From the NCBI GenBank assembly GCA_016195665.1, contig JACPZD010000011.1:1-64000 (forward strand): a stretch of DNA of 64,000 bases, written 5' to 3'. Origin of the DNA: Gammaproteobacteria bacterium (lineage in GTDB: Bacteria; Pseudomonadota; Gammaproteobacteria; SURF-13). Position 1 is the first letter of the stretch. Each line of letters starts with the position of its first letter. A program made the translations under genes and the position numbers. The notes below the pieces were generated by a model. The model saw only the letters and a list, made by a program, of their open reading frames with translations, did not search any database and was not told the DNA's origin. Positions 1 through 9,373 of the stretch are shown one piece after another.

Positions 1-171
1 CGCGCCGGTCTCGCCACGCACCAGCACCGTGACGTAACCGCCGCCGACGAACTGGCGCCCGATGAGCCGCACTTCCGCCGCCTTGGTCATGGCGTCGGCG
101 GCTTCTATCGCCGGCACCAGCCCGCGCGTCTCGATCATGCCCAGCGCGATACCCGTTACTTCATTTGCCAT
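1..171 (-). CDS. csoS1: Carboxysome shell protein CsoS1 (BMC-H), partial copy at window edge
   Basis: The first 57 codons of a CsoS1-type BMC-H hexamer protein are present; the rest lies beyond the left edge. The start is the ATG at 169-171, giving an N-terminus [11 protein letters not shown] followed by [20 protein letters not shown], the standard BMC fold opening. From MIETRG onward the DNA is identical to the neighbouring csoS1 copy at 358-500, which implies recent duplication or gene conversion. It would form the flat hexameric facets of the alpha-carboxysome shell. It is the last gene seen in the minus-strand cso operon. Confidence 0.93.
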   Translation of the reverse strand, partial: MANEVTGIALGMIETRGLVPAIEAADAMTKAAEVRLIGRQFVGGGYVTVLVRGETGA

Positions 172-203
172 AGCTAATCTCCTGATTAAAAGTATTTAAA
201 ACC

Positions 204-225
204 GGTTATAGCTTTCGCTATAACC
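204..225. terminator. Hairpin between the two csoS1 genes
   Basis: A perfect 9-bp stem (GGTTATAGC / GCTATAACC) with a 4-nt loop lies between two csoS1 genes. There is no strong U-run, so it is more likely an mRNA-stabilising or attenuating hairpin than a terminator. Stem-loops in this position could set the stoichiometry of shell proteins; that role is inferred. Confidence 0.5.
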
Positions 226-236
226 CCACGCGGTTA

Positions 237-509
237 CTAGCTGACACCCGCCGGCAGGATCTGCTCCACCTCGCCATGCACGCGCGCGATGATGTGCGCC
301 GCCACCAGGCCGTCACCCACGCGCTCGCACGCATCCGCGCCAGCACGCACCGCCGCGTTCACCGCGCCGGTCTCGCCACGCACCAGCACCGTGACGTAAC
401 CGCCGCCGACGAACTGGCGCCCGATGAGCCGCACTTCCGCCGCCTTGGTCATGGCGTCGGCGGCTTCTATCGCCGGCACCAGCCCGCGCGTCTCGATCAT
501 GCCACACAC
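237..509 (-). CDS. csoS1: Carboxysome shell protein CsoS1 (BMC-H), N-terminally altered
   Basis: A BMC-domain shell protein of about 90 residues that forms the hexameric tiles of the alpha-carboxysome facet. The core [17 protein letters not shown], the [16 protein letters not shown] segment and the AHIIARVHGEVE helix are all intact. The expected leader [11 protein letters not shown], present in the adjacent copy, is missing. Upstream of MIETRG only the GTG at 507-509 (encoding MCG) or the ATG at 498-500 can start translation. The region just upstream (501-534) matches no csoS1 coding sequence, so the 5' end looks replaced. Part of the first beta strand would be lost, and function in this copy is uncertain. 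Confidence 0.88.
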   Translation of the reverse strand: MCGMIETRGLVPAIEAADAMTKAAEVRLIGRQFVGGGYVTVLVRGETGAVNAAVRAGADACERVGDGLVAAHIIARVHGEVEQILPAGVS

Positions 510-534
510 TACTGCTTACAAAAACACCTGCTTA

Positions 535-828
535 CTACCGTGTTGACGGCTTCTGCGCTATACCTGCTGCTCCGCCAACATCTTTTTCGTCCCAACCATC
601 TATGATGCCGCCGATGGTGAGGTCGGTGAGCACGCGAAAGTCGCCCGCTGCGTAACGCGCCGCCGAGCCGCTCATGGCGAACACCCATTTGCCGGGCGGC
701 ACGCCCACCGGATCCACCGCCACGCTCAACTTGCCCTTGGCGTCGCGCAGTACGCGCAGTGAGGCGCTGTACAGGCCCTCCACGCGCTGCGTGCACACTA
801 GATCACTCATGACTTGGAGGATTTCCAT
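535..828 (-). CDS. csoS4B: Carboxysome vertex protein CsoS4B (BMC-P)
   Basis: A pentameric EutN/CcmL-type protein that caps the vertices of the icosahedral shell. The start chosen is the ATG at 826-828 (MEILQVMSDLVCTQRVEGL) because a GGGGAG Shine-Dalgarno precedes it; a longer reading starting at 858 would add ten unlikely residues. The body carries the family pattern: VDPVGVPPGKWVFAMSGSAAR and LTIGGIIDGWDE. It overlaps the end of csoS4A by 26 bp, so the two are translationally coupled. The C-terminal tail after DGWDE (about 15 residues) is longer than usual. Confidence 0.92.
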   Translation of the reverse strand: MEILQVMSDLVCTQRVEGLYSASLRVLRDAKGKLSVAVDPVGVPPGKWVFAMSGSAARYAAGDFRVLTDLTIGGIIDGWDEKDVGGAAGIAQKPSTR

Positions 829-1072
829 CTTCTCCCCAGTAATCAATGATGCCGACAATGGTGGCGTCAGACGGATAGTCCTTGCTGCCCGCCGCCTCGC
901 GCGCCGCCGAACTGCCCACCACGATCACCCAGTCGCCGGGGCGGCAGCCCACCGCATCCACCGCCACCGAGCGAGCGCCGCCTTTTTCCTTGACCACGCG
1001 CAGCGAGCGGTGGCCGAGGCCGGCGATGCGGTTGGTGGAGACCAGCGTCGTTTCCACTTGGCAGATTTTCAT
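803..1072 (-). CDS. csoS4A: Carboxysome vertex protein CsoS4A (BMC-P)
   Basis: An 89-residue BMC-P pentamer protein, paralogous to CsoS4B. It begins MKICQVETTLVSTNRIAGL and contains VAVDAVGCRPGDWVIVVGSSAAR and TIVGIIDYW, the hallmarks of carboxysome vertex proteins. Its ATG overlaps the csoS3 stop (ATGA, 1069-1072) and its end overlaps csoS4B, placing it firmly in the cso operon. The family is known to close the shell and limit CO2 leakage. Confidence 0.95.
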   Translation of the reverse strand: MKICQVETTLVSTNRIAGLGHRSLRVVKEKGGARSVAVDAVGCRPGDWVIVVGSSAAREAAGSKDYPSDATIVGIIDYWGEDGNPPSHE

Positions 1073-2694
1073 GCGTTACCCTCATGTTCGGCGACGAATT
1101 CGATAGCGCCGGTGTCTTTATCCTGCAAATTTGTAAACACGCTCAACAAACGGGCTTGAGCCAGCTCCGCATAGCGCTGACGGATGGCGTCACCCAGACG
1201 CAGTGCGCGGCATCTCGCGCGCTCACGCGCATTGGGCACCGCCCGGTTGTAACTCACCTGCAGGATGACGGGCGTCGGCAGGCCGTGTACGGCGTTGAGC
1301 TTTTTAAAAATTTTCACGCCCACGTCCAGATCCGCCGCGCCTTCCTCCAATGTGTCCATATGCGCGTAGTAGGCAAGATTGCGCAGTTGTACGTCGGAGT
1401 AGCCGTTGCCCACGCTGATGAAGCGCTCCTGATGACCGATGTCCGGGTAGCGTCCCTGATAATATTTATCCACATAATCCTGCTGCTTGAGGTTGTTCTC
1501 CAGCAGCCGGGCGATAAAGCGCAGCATCCCATCCGCCGGCCGCCCCTCCGCCCTGCCCCAGCCCTGCGCGGCGAGCGCCTGCTCGACGGCCGCCCGCACC
1601 GCGGCGCGCGGCGCGGCGCCTTGCATGACTTGCTGGTACACCGCCTTGTTGTCCACGTAGCGATACACGCTCATCCCGTCATTGCCATCCGGCACGTGCA
1701 CCTTGATGGCGTCGTTGTCGGTGTCCACACCGATAAGCAACGTGGCCACCGAGGCGCCACAGCAATAACTGTTCTCTATCGCCTGGCGAAACTCGGTAAG
1801 CCGGTCCAGAGCCCCCTGCGCCGCCGCACGCGCATCGCTGCCGTGCGCCGCGCAGCCCTGGTGACTGTCCGTGCCGCTCCAGTGGTACACGGCTATCTTC
1901 AGGTACTGCGTAGCGGCATCGGGCAGGCTCGGCACACCCTCGCGGTGGCGGCGCAACTCGGTATCCGCCCAGCGCCGCACGCTTTCTTCAATATCAAACA
2001 GCGCGCCCGCATAAGCCTCGCGGTGTACGGCGCGCGCCGGTAACCGCAGGATATATTTCACCAGGCCCTTCAGGCGTCCATCCGCGCACGGCGAGATATC
2101 CACGCTGTGAAAACCGCCTTCCAGGAAGAAGCGTTGTGCCTCCTCCGCACTGTCCTGCGCCTGCTCTTGCGCCTCGCGCTCGCGCAGGCGCAGGTAGGTC
2201 TGGCACACCGCATGCGCATACAGATCGCGCATGTCCAGGGTCTCCACCCAGGCGTTTTGCAATAGCGCATCGGGCAAGGGAAAGCCCAGTTGTTGCTGCG
2301 CGATCTCTTGGGCGCGCGGCACAAAGTCGTGTTCGTGCTGCAAGGCCGCGATTTCCTTCAAGGCGGGTACGATGCCGTCAAACGCCACACGCACAGCGTG
2401 TTCATCGTCCCACAGGCGCTGATTGGCCTGGCAGTCCGGGAAACGCGGCGGCGCGAGCCCTGCCGCCCAATCGGTCGCTCCCGGCGTCCTGCCTCCCGCG
2501 ACACTAAGCCCTCCCTGGCTGGCGCCGGGGTGCGTGGTTTCAGCGCGTAGCGTGGCCGACACAAGCGGCGCGTCCGCTTCTACCCGGCGCGCTGCAGGCT
2601 CACGCCACTGCTGCGCGCGCGTTAATCCATAGCGGTTGCGCGCCTCCCGAAGAGAGCCTCGCTGCGCGTGACTGCGTGTGATGGTGGCGACCAT
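1069..2694 (-). CDS. csoS3: Carboxysomal carbonic anhydrase CsoS3 (CsoSCA)
   Basis: A 541-residue epsilon-class beta-type carbonic anhydrase attached to the inside of the carboxysome shell, where it converts bicarbonate to CO2 next to Rubisco. The family's metal and catalytic segments are seen: HQGCAAHGSDARAAA followed by ENSYCCGASVATLLIGVDTD. The N-terminal 60 residues are divergent. Residues around 58-74 are encoded by a copy of the 51-bp dispersed element read in its usual frame ([17 protein letters not shown]), inserted just ahead of the conserved helical domain. It starts 34 nt after the csoS2 stop and its TGA overlaps csoS4A. Confidence 0.95.
   Translation of the reverse strand: MVATITRSHAQRGSLREARNRYGLTRAQQWREPAARRVEADAPLVSATLRAETTHPGASQGGLSVAGGRTPGATDWAAGLAPPRFPDCQANQRLWDDEHAVRVAFDGIVPALKEIAALQHEHDFVPRAQEIAQQQLGFPLPDALLQNAWVETLDMRDLYAHAVCQTYLRLREREAQEQAQDSAEEAQRFFLEGGFHSVDISPCADGRLKGLVKYILRLPARAVHREAYAGALFDIEESVRRWADTELRRHREGVPSLPDAATQYLKIAVYHWSGTDSHQGCAAHGSDARAAAQGALDRLTEFRQAIENSYCCGASVATLLIGVDTDNDAIKVHVPDGNDGMSVYRYVDNKAVYQQVMQGAAPRAAVRAAVEQALAAQGWGRAEGRPADGMLRFIARLLENNLKQQDYVDKYYQGRYPDIGHQERFISVGNGYSDVQLRNLAYYAHMDTLEEGAADLDVGVKIFKKLNAVHGLPTPVILQVSYNRAVPNARERARCRALRLGDAIRQRYAELAQARLLSVFTNLQDKDTGAIEFVAEHEGNA
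2473..2523 (-). repeat. 51-bp dispersed element, copy 1 (in csoS3)
   Basis: A 51-bp unit inserted in frame in csoS3, read as [17 protein letters not shown]. The first hairpin has an AGCC/GGCT stem around AGGGAG. Confidence 0.9.
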
Positions 2695-2728
2695 GTCTTT
2701 AGTGCATTCCTGTAATTTTCTCTACACG

Positions 2729-5700
2729 CTACCCGCGTGCGCCGCCCGATACCGTGATAAGCGAACCGCTCATGGCGCTACCGCTGCTGCCGGTAACCTT
2801 GCTGGGTGGCGCTTCCGGATGCTCTACCTCACGGAAGCGACGCGCATTGGCCTGCACCCCACGCGGCTGGCCGCGCTGGGTGAGATTACGCGCGGTGGAG
2901 GAAGTACCCTCGGTGCCCGTGACGCGCTCGTTACGCGCCCAGTCGTCGCCGGTGATGCGGCGCGCCTCGGTGCCTTCGCCGGTAACGCGCGACTTCGTTT
3001 CGGTCGCTCCCGGCATCCCGTCTCCCGCGACACTGGCGCGTCCTGGTGCGTCGGTTTTTTGCACCTGCGCGGCGCCGTGAGCAGGTTGGCGGAACTCCGC
3101 GGTGCCGGTCACCATGCCCGCTGATTTGGCCAATGGCCCGGTAATACTCGTCGCGCCGTCATAGACCGTGCCGGTCACCCTGTGCATGGCCACCGCGTGC
3201 GCGACACGCACGGGAGGGGTGACGCTGAATGCGCCTTTAGCCTTGGCGCTCTGCGCCACCGGTTGCGCACCGTCCGTGACGGTCGCTCCCGGCGTCCTGC
3301 CTCCCGCGACACTAAGCCCTCCCTGGCTGGCGCAGGCCTGGCTATACTGATCGTCGCCCATATACGGCGTGCCGGTGACGCTCAAGCACGCGCCGCGCTC
3401 GTCGCCGGTCATCTTGCCCTTGACGCCGGGCTGGATGCCGGTCATGGCGTGGCCCGCCGGCTTGCGCTCGGCCACCACGCGCGCCGCGCTGGTCTGCACG
3501 TCACGCGTGTCGGTCGCTCCCGGCGTCCTGCCTCCCGCGACACTAGCGCGTCCCTGCGCGTCGGTCGCTACCGGCGTCCTGCCTCCCGCGACACTAGCGC
3601 GTCCCTGCGCGTCGCAAAATTCCTCATAGCGGTCAGGTCCCACGTAGGGCGTGCCGGTGACGCCCTTGCAGGCGCCGTATTCGTCGCCGGTCACTTTCTC
3701 TGAGCGTCCCACCTGGGTGCCGCTCACCGGCTGATCCTGCCAGGTGCGCGCCACGCCGACCTTGGCGGGTGATGCTGCGGGCTCCGTGCCGCAAAGTTGT
3801 TTTTGCAACTCCGCGCCGATGTACTCGGTGCCGGTAATTCCATGGCATGCGCCATACTCGTCACCGGTAATTTTCGCGGACCCGCCCACCAGCGTGCCGG
3901 TGACCGTGCGCCCATGCGTGGTGCGCGATACATTCACCTTGGCCGGGCCGGGCGATTGTGCATCCGCGCATGGCACATCCGCCGCGGCCGGATTGAGGTA
4001 TTCATCGCCGGTAACGTGCTTGCAGGAACCCGGCTCGTCACCCGTCACCTTGGGACTGGTACCGACCTGCGTGCCGGTCACGGCCTTGTTCTTTACCGTG
4101 CGTGTCACACCCGTCTTGGGTGCGGGCGCGCCCGGCGTCGTGTCGGTCGCTCCCGGCGTCCTGCCTCCCGCGACACTAGCACTTCCCTGTGCGTCGCAAA
4201 GCTGCGCGTGGTTTTCCGCACCAAGATATTCAACACCGGTAATACGCTTGCACGTGCCCGGCTCGTCGCCCGTCACCTTGATGCTCGGCCCCACTTCCGT
4301 GCCGGTGACGCGTTGCGCGCCACCCACGGTGTGGGTCGCGCCCACCTTGGCGGGCGGCACATACGGTTCGCCGGCGCACAGCGCCGTATATTGGTCGGGG
4401 CCGATATATTCGGTGCCGGTGACCTTCTTGCAACTGCCCGGTTCGTTGCCGGTAACCTTGGCGCTGCGCTCCACCAGCGTGCCCGTAACGATCTGACCGC
4501 CGGTGGTGCTCGCCTCCTCCACCTTGGGCGGCGCCTCGCACTGGCCGAATTCGCAGCGCCCGTTCACCACCACCGGCTCCGGACGGTTGATCTGCGGCAG
4601 CGGTTGCGGCGTCCTGTCGCGTGCCGCCTTCTTGCGCATATTTGATACACGCCGCACCACCACGCGCGGCGCATGCAATTCACGCGGCACGCCGAAACCG
4701 GTCGCAGCATCAGCCCTGGAGTCTGAGGCCTGCTCGGTCAACGGCATCGGCTTTATATTGGCGGATACGGACGCGCGCTGCCCGGTGTCCTCCTGTTGCG
4801 TCTCGTTTTCGCACTGACCAAACTCGCAACGCCCGTTCACCACTTTGGGCGGCTCGCGCAGCGGTGCCGGGGGCTGAGCGGGCCGCGCAGCGTGTGCGCG
4901 CTTGGTACGCTTCTGCCAACCCGACCCGGACTGTGCGGGCGGTAGGGTATGAGGCATACCGCCGAAACCGGCGTCCGCTGATAGGCTGTTATGCTGGGCC
5001 GATTCATCAGGTTTCATGTTTGTCTGCATAGGACTGTCCTGTATTGCATGATGTGGTTCGCTTGTCGCCTCGCGCCGTGCGTCCGGCGTGCTTGCAACCG
5101 GGTTATCAACTTTCGACGTATACGGATGTACTAGTGTCGCGGGAGGCAGGACGCCGGGAGCGACCCGTGCGTTCTCCAAACTTTTTTTTTCAGTCTCTGC
5201 TTCCTCTTTCAGGCCGTCCGGCTTACCTTCCCGGAACACCCGGCTTACCATGATGTCTTCCGTCTCGAGTGTCATCAGTTGCTCGCGCGTCAGCGCGCCG
5301 CCCTTGGCATACAGGCGATTGGCCTGGCGCAGGCGCGCGCGATCCAGCGCGTTGCGGATGCTCCTGGCGTTGGCAAACTGCGGCATCTTCATGCGCCGCT
5401 GGATGTAGTCGTAAAACGCCTGCTCCGCCTGGGGGCTGAGGCGGTATTGCTGTTGTTGCAGCATCAGGTGCGTGATCTGCATCAGTTCATCCGCCGCAAA
5501 GTCCGGAAAATCCAGATGGTGTGCGACGCGCGAGGCCATGCCCGGATTGCTCTTGAAGAAGGTATCCATGCGATCCTTATAACCGGCCAGGATCACCACC
5601 AGATCGTCGCGCTGATTCTCCATCACCTGTAACAGAATCTCGATGGACTCCTGACCGTAGTCGCGCTCGTTTTCCGGGCGGTACAGGTAATAGGCCTCGT

Positions 5701-6124
5701 CTATGAACAGCACGCCGCCCATCGCCTTTTTCAAGACCTCTTTGGTCTTGGGCGCGGTGTGGCCGATGTACTGGCCGACCAGATCGTCGCGCGTCACCGA
5801 CACCACTTCAGGACGACGGATGTAGCCCAAGCGGTGCAGAATCTCCGCCATACGCATGGCGACCGTGGTCTTGCCGGTGCCGGGGTTGCCGGTAAACGAC
5901 ATGTGCAAACTGGGCGGCCCTGAGCTGAGGCCCATACCCTTGCGCAGCCTGTCCACCATCAGCAACGCCGCGATCTCGCGGATGCGTGTCTTGACCGGCT
6001 TCAAGCCCACCAATTCACGATCCAGCTTGTCGAGAACCTCCTCGACCTCCGAGTCGCGGAAGGCGCCGGCTACGCTGACCTGCGCGTCGCCTGTACTCGT
6101 CTGTTGTCCTGCTGTCGTCGCCAT
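2729..6124 (-). CDS. cbbX-csoS2: CbbX-CsoS2 fusion: red-type Rubisco activase joined to carboxysome scaffold
   Basis: One uninterrupted 1131-codon frame. Residues 1 to about 310 are a complete CbbX AAA+ activase: Walker [10 protein letters not shown] (79-87), pore loop GQYIGHT (117-123), Walker [11 protein letters not shown] (139-148), arginine finger in SNPGMASRV (192-200) and the [18 protein letters not shown] segment. Residues about 320-336 are a copy of the 51-bp element. A disordered linker follows with two copies of [10 protein letters not shown]. Then come six CsoS2 middle repeats (VTGTxxGxSxKVTGDExGxC...C) and the CsoS2 C-terminal region ending [11 protein letters not shown]. The canonical CsoS2 N-terminal Rubisco-binding repeats are not recognisable. 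Five more 51-bp element copies lie between repeats or in the C-terminal part. An internal ATG at 5027-5029 with a good RBS could also give free CsoS2. CbbX remodels inhibited red-type Rubisco; CsoS2 nucleates Rubisco and shell. The fusion product is inferred from the open frame alone. Confidence 0.9.
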   Translation of the reverse strand: MATTAGQQTSTGDAQVSVAGAFRDSEVEEVLDKLDRELVGLKPVKTRIREIAALLMVDRLRKGMGLSSGPPSLHMSFTGNPGTGKTTVAMRMAEILHRLGYIRRPEVVSVTRDDLVGQYIGHTAPKTKEVLKKAMGGVLFIDEAYYLYRPENERDYGQESIEILLQVMENQRDDLVVILAGYKDRMDTFFKSNPGMASRVAHHLDFPDFAADELMQITHLMLQQQQYRLSPQAEQAFYDYIQRRMKMPQFANARSIRNALDRARLRQANRLYAKGGALTREQLMTLETEDIMVSRVFREGKPDGLKEEAETEKKSLENARVAPGVLPPATLVHPYTSKVDNPVASTPDARREATSEPHHAIQDSPMQTNMKPDESAQHNSLSADAGFGGMPHTLPPAQSGSGWQKRTKRAHAARPAQPPAPLREPPKVVNGRCEFGQCENETQQEDTGQRASVSANIKPMPLTEQASDSRADAATGFGVPRELHAPRVVVRRVSNMRKKAARDRTPQPLPQINRPEPVVVNGRCEFGQCEAPPKVEEASTTGGQIVTGTLVERSAKVTGNEPGSCKKVTGTEYIGPDQYTALCAGEPYVPPAKVGATHTVGGAQRVTGTEVGPSIKVTGDEPGTCKRITGVEYLGAENHAQLCDAQGSASVAGGRTPGATDTTPGAPAPKTGVTRTVKNKAVTGTQVGTSPKVTGDEPGSCKHVTGDEYLNPAAADVPCADAQSPGPAKVNVSRTTHGRTVTGTLVGGSAKITGDEYGACHGITGTEYIGAELQKQLCGTEPAASPAKVGVARTWQDQPVSGTQVGRSEKVTGDEYGACKGVTGTPYVGPDRYEEFCDAQGRASVAGGRTPVATDAQGRASVAGGRTPGATDTRDVQTSAARVVAERKPAGHAMTGIQPGVKGKMTGDERGACLSVTGTPYMGDDQYSQACASQGGLSVAGGRTPGATVTDGAQPVAQSAKAKGAFSVTPPVRVAHAVAMHRVTGTVYDGATSITGPLAKSAGMVTGTAEFRQPAHGAAQVQKTDAPGRASVAGDGMPGATETKSRVTGEGTEARRITGDDWARNERVTGTEGTSSTARNLTQRGQPRGVQANARRFREVEHPEAPPSKVTGSSGSAMSGSLITVSGGARG
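3002..3052 (-). repeat. 51-bp dispersed element, copy 2 (in csoS2 C-terminal region)
   Basis: A diverged 51-bp unit read as [17 protein letters not shown] in the CsoS2 C-terminal region. Both stems carry mismatches, so this is probably an old copy. Confidence 0.85.
3281..3331 (-). repeat. 51-bp dispersed element, copy 3 (after CsoS2 middle repeat 6)
   Basis: The unit is read as [17 protein letters not shown] directly after the terminal cysteine of the sixth CsoS2 middle repeat. It is identical through its 51 bp to the csoS3 copy. Confidence 0.9.
3512..3613 (-). repeat. 51-bp dispersed element, copies 4 and 5 in perfect tandem
   Basis: Two units abut at 3562/3563 with a 51-bp period and one base difference (GGG versus GTA near the end). 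They are read as two consecutive 17-residue peptides [17 protein letters not shown] after the terminal cysteine of CsoS2 middle repeat 5. The abutment fixes the unit ends as GACG...GCGACC. Confidence 0.92.
4145..4195 (-). repeat. 51-bp dispersed element, copy 6 (after CsoS2 middle repeat 2)
   Basis: The unit is read as [17 protein letters not shown] after the terminal cysteine of CsoS2 middle repeat 2. The first hairpin stem is GCAC/GTGC around AGGGAA. Confidence 0.9.
5027..5042 (-). promoter_or_regulatory. Possible internal translation start for free CsoS2
   Basis: Inside the fusion frame an ATG (5027-5029, codon 366, MQTNMKPDE) is preceded by AGGA seven nucleotides upstream, a good Shine-Dalgarno. 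It lies just after the element copy that bridges CbbX and CsoS2, where a separate csoS2 gene would be expected to begin. If used, the locus would make both the fusion and an independent scaffold. AGGACNGTCCT around the RBS is self-complementary. Confidence 0.45.
5115..5165 (+). repeat. 51-bp dispersed element, copy 7, at the CbbX/CsoS2 joint
   Basis: The element is in the opposite orientation to the csoS2 copies, so the fusion frame reads its other strand ([17 protein letters not shown]). It lies exactly where CbbX homology ends, so the insertion may have removed a stop codon and created the fusion. Confidence 0.9.
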
Positions 6125-6152
6125 GCTATTTCTCGTTTATCAGTCAATTAGT

Positions 6153-6232
6153 AGCTGGTAGCGAGTGGCGAGGATAATTGATTTGTGCCATCCTCGCTTT
6201 CTCCTCGCTACCAGCAACTCGTCACTCGCTAC
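6153..6232. repeat. Imperfect inverted repeat of the CTCGCTAC type
   Basis: Two arms built from variants of GTAGCGAGTGGCGAG and CTCGCTACCAGCAACTCG face each other in the cbbS-cbbX spacer. Similar text recurs at 9290-9355 in front of acRAF. It is a short dispersed palindromic repeat with no coding potential. Confidence 0.6.
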
Positions 6233-6236
6233 TGTT

Positions 6237-6293
6237 TTTACTCAGGAGTCACAAAGTAAGGCTACAATGCTTATGATGTGACTCCTGAGTAAA
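6237..6293. terminator. Strong hairpin in the cbbS-cbbX spacer
   Basis: A perfect 16-bp stem (TTTACTCAGGAGTCAC and its complement) encloses a 25-nt loop. The 254-bp gap between cbbS and cbbX is unusually long for this operon. The hairpin could attenuate read-through, giving more Rubisco than activase-scaffold, or it could simply be a mobile palindrome. Confidence 0.5.
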
Positions 6294-6307
6294 TACCCTG
6301 TTTTACC

Positions 6308-6390
6308 TACCCCCACCCTGTCCCGCCCCCTACATAGGGGGCGGGGACGTGACGTGAAGTGTAGCCTTACTTATTGACTTATGAGTAACT
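6308..6390. repeat. GC-rich hairpin repeat (CCGCCCCCTA...TAGGGGGCGG family), copy 1
   Basis: A GC-rich stem (CCGCCCCCTA facing TAGGGGGCGG) is followed by a tail reading as the reverse complement of AGTTACTCATAAGTCA. The same combination occurs in the opposite orientation at 26723-26800, and the stem alone at 41212-41242. It sits immediately downstream of cbbS. Confidence 0.65.
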
Positions 6391-6804
6391 ATAGCGCTCA
6401 CCCTCTGGGTTATCGGTGGCGTAAGAGTGCACGGTGTAACGAATGTTGCGGCCATTGACCTCCTGGCGCGTGAGACCAAAACCCGGCTCGTACGACGGGC
6501 GGTTGACGATGAACGACAGTGTCACGCTTTCGACGCCGCGTTTGTTGTCAAAGGCCAACACCCGGATATAGTGATTGGGGTAGGCTTTGCGGCAGGCGTT
6601 CACCTCCAGCATGATGCCCGCCGGATCCTTGAGATCAAACATCGGCAAATCCCACATCTCCCAGTAGGTATTACGCGGGTGCGGATCGTCGGTAAATTCC
6701 ACGCTGACCGCCCACTTGTTGCTTAAACAGTATTGAATCTGTGCGCGAATCTCATCGTCGCTGAGATCCGGCAAGAACGAAAAGGTGCCTTGTGTGATTT
6801 TCAT
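6379..6804 (-). CDS. cbbS: Rubisco small subunit, red-type form IC
   Basis: A 141-residue small subunit beginning [19 protein letters not shown], with [19 protein letters not shown] and [17 protein letters not shown]. It has the C-terminal extension ([17 protein letters not shown] onward) that in red-type Rubiscos forms the beta hairpins lining the central channel. Carboxysomal form IA small subunits are near 110 residues and lack this tail. The RBS AGGAG lies 8 nt before the ATG, and the gene starts 21 nt after cbbL. It assembles with CbbL into the L8S8 enzyme that fixes CO2 onto ribulose 1,5-bisphosphate. Confidence 0.96.
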   Translation of the reverse strand: MKITQGTFSFLPDLSDDEIRAQIQYCLSNKWAVSVEFTDDPHPRNTYWEMWDLPMFDLKDPAGIMLEVNACRKAYPNHYIRVLAFDNKRGVESVTLSFIVNRPSYEPGFGLTRQEVNGRNIRYTVHSYATDNPEGERYSYS

Positions 6805-6825
6805 AACTATCTCCTGTTTGCTATA

Positions 6826-8576
<1,751 letters not shown>

Positions 8577-8696
8577 GACGCACAGGGAAGAGCGGTAGCG
8601 AAGGGTTCTGCTAGTGTCGGTCGCTCCCGGCGTCGTGCCTACCGCGACATTGGTGCATCCATGTACGGCACGGGAGGCACCACGCCGGGAGCGACT
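8577..8696 (+). repeat. 120-bp nested element: 51-bp unit inside a 69-bp variant
   Basis: The outer 69-bp variant (8577-8618 plus 8670-8696, plus orientation) is split by an inverted 51-bp unit (8619-8669). The same arrangement and similar insertion point occur at 53356-53475. It overlaps the 3' end of the duplicated SulP-domain ORF. Confidence 0.85.
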
Positions 8697-9301
8697 TCGG
8701 CGAAAGCGAGCAACAACTCGATCGCCTCGGGTGGTTCCTGCTCGGGGCGGAAGGCGAGCAAAGCGTTGTCGCGGATCTCGACATAGAAGCCCGGGTGATC
8801 GCGTAACAACTGTTCGATCTCCGTCCCGACAAAGGCAAGCGCCCGTGCCGGATCCTGCGCGTAGAGACGGTAGTGCGGGGCGAGCGCCGGGCGGCCTGCC
8901 AGATCCACCTCCTGATACTCGACCAGGTAATGCTCAAGATAACCTCCGGGCGTGATCGCAAGATTGGGCAATGGCGCCTCACCAGCTTCAAGATGGTGGA
9001 TGAGCGTATGACGGTGCTCGGTGTAGTAGTCCGGGGCGGCGGTGTGGCTGTAATCGAATATCTTGATCTCGCAGCCACGGTAGGCGCCGGTCATCACGTT
9101 GCTCTCCTGGCGGTCGGCCCCGCGGCGCAGGTATACGAAGTCGTGGCTGTTGAGCGTGCCCACTGTGGCCGTCGCGAACTGAAAGCCGTGACGCCGCGCC
9201 ACTTCGGCCATCTGCTGTTCGCGCGCCGACCATGGCGTGGCGCTGTTAAGCGGAGTCTGGCCGGAAGCCGGGCTGCATTGAATAGAAGTGGCGAGTGGCA
9301 A
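8639..9301 (-). pseudogene. Duplicated C-terminal domain of the SulP transporter, stand-alone
   Basis: From SAREQQMAEVARRHGFQF (about 9228) to FRPEQEPPEAIELLLAF the protein repeats the last 170 residues of the SulP protein at 11013-13283. Nucleotide identity is very high over the first 150 bp and lower beyond. It lacks the transporter and STAS parts, has no convincing RBS (the open start at 9301 lies in repeat sequence), and its 3' end runs into the 120-bp nested element. It may be a decaying partial duplication, or a small soluble version of the domain. The domain has the pattern RRGADRxxxNVMTGAYRGC then FDYSH; I do not know its function. Confidence 0.6.
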
Positions 9302-9355
9302 GGAAAAGCACGACTGTTTTCATCCCTGCTACTCGCTACTCGCCACTCGCTACTT
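9290..9355. repeat. Short palindromic repeat before acRAF
   Basis: AGTGGCGAGTGGCAAGG at the left faces CTCGCTACTCGCCACTCGC at the right, the same repeat type as at 6153-6232. Confidence 0.55.
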
Positions 9356-9373
9356 AAATACGAGGAACCCTGC

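Noticed and set aside
1084-2043. 319-residue open frame opposite csoS3
   Set aside because: Shadow of the carbonic anhydrase gene; its protein shows no recognisable domain.
2729-4500. Possible CRISPR-like or tandem DNA repeat array
   Set aside because: The periodicity is the protein repeat of CsoS2 plus the 51-bp elements; spacers are not unique equal-length units.
9288-9373. Long N-terminal extension for acRAF from 9288
   Set aside because: The extension translates repeat sequence and lacks an RBS, whereas the ATG at 9374 has a GAGGA RBS.
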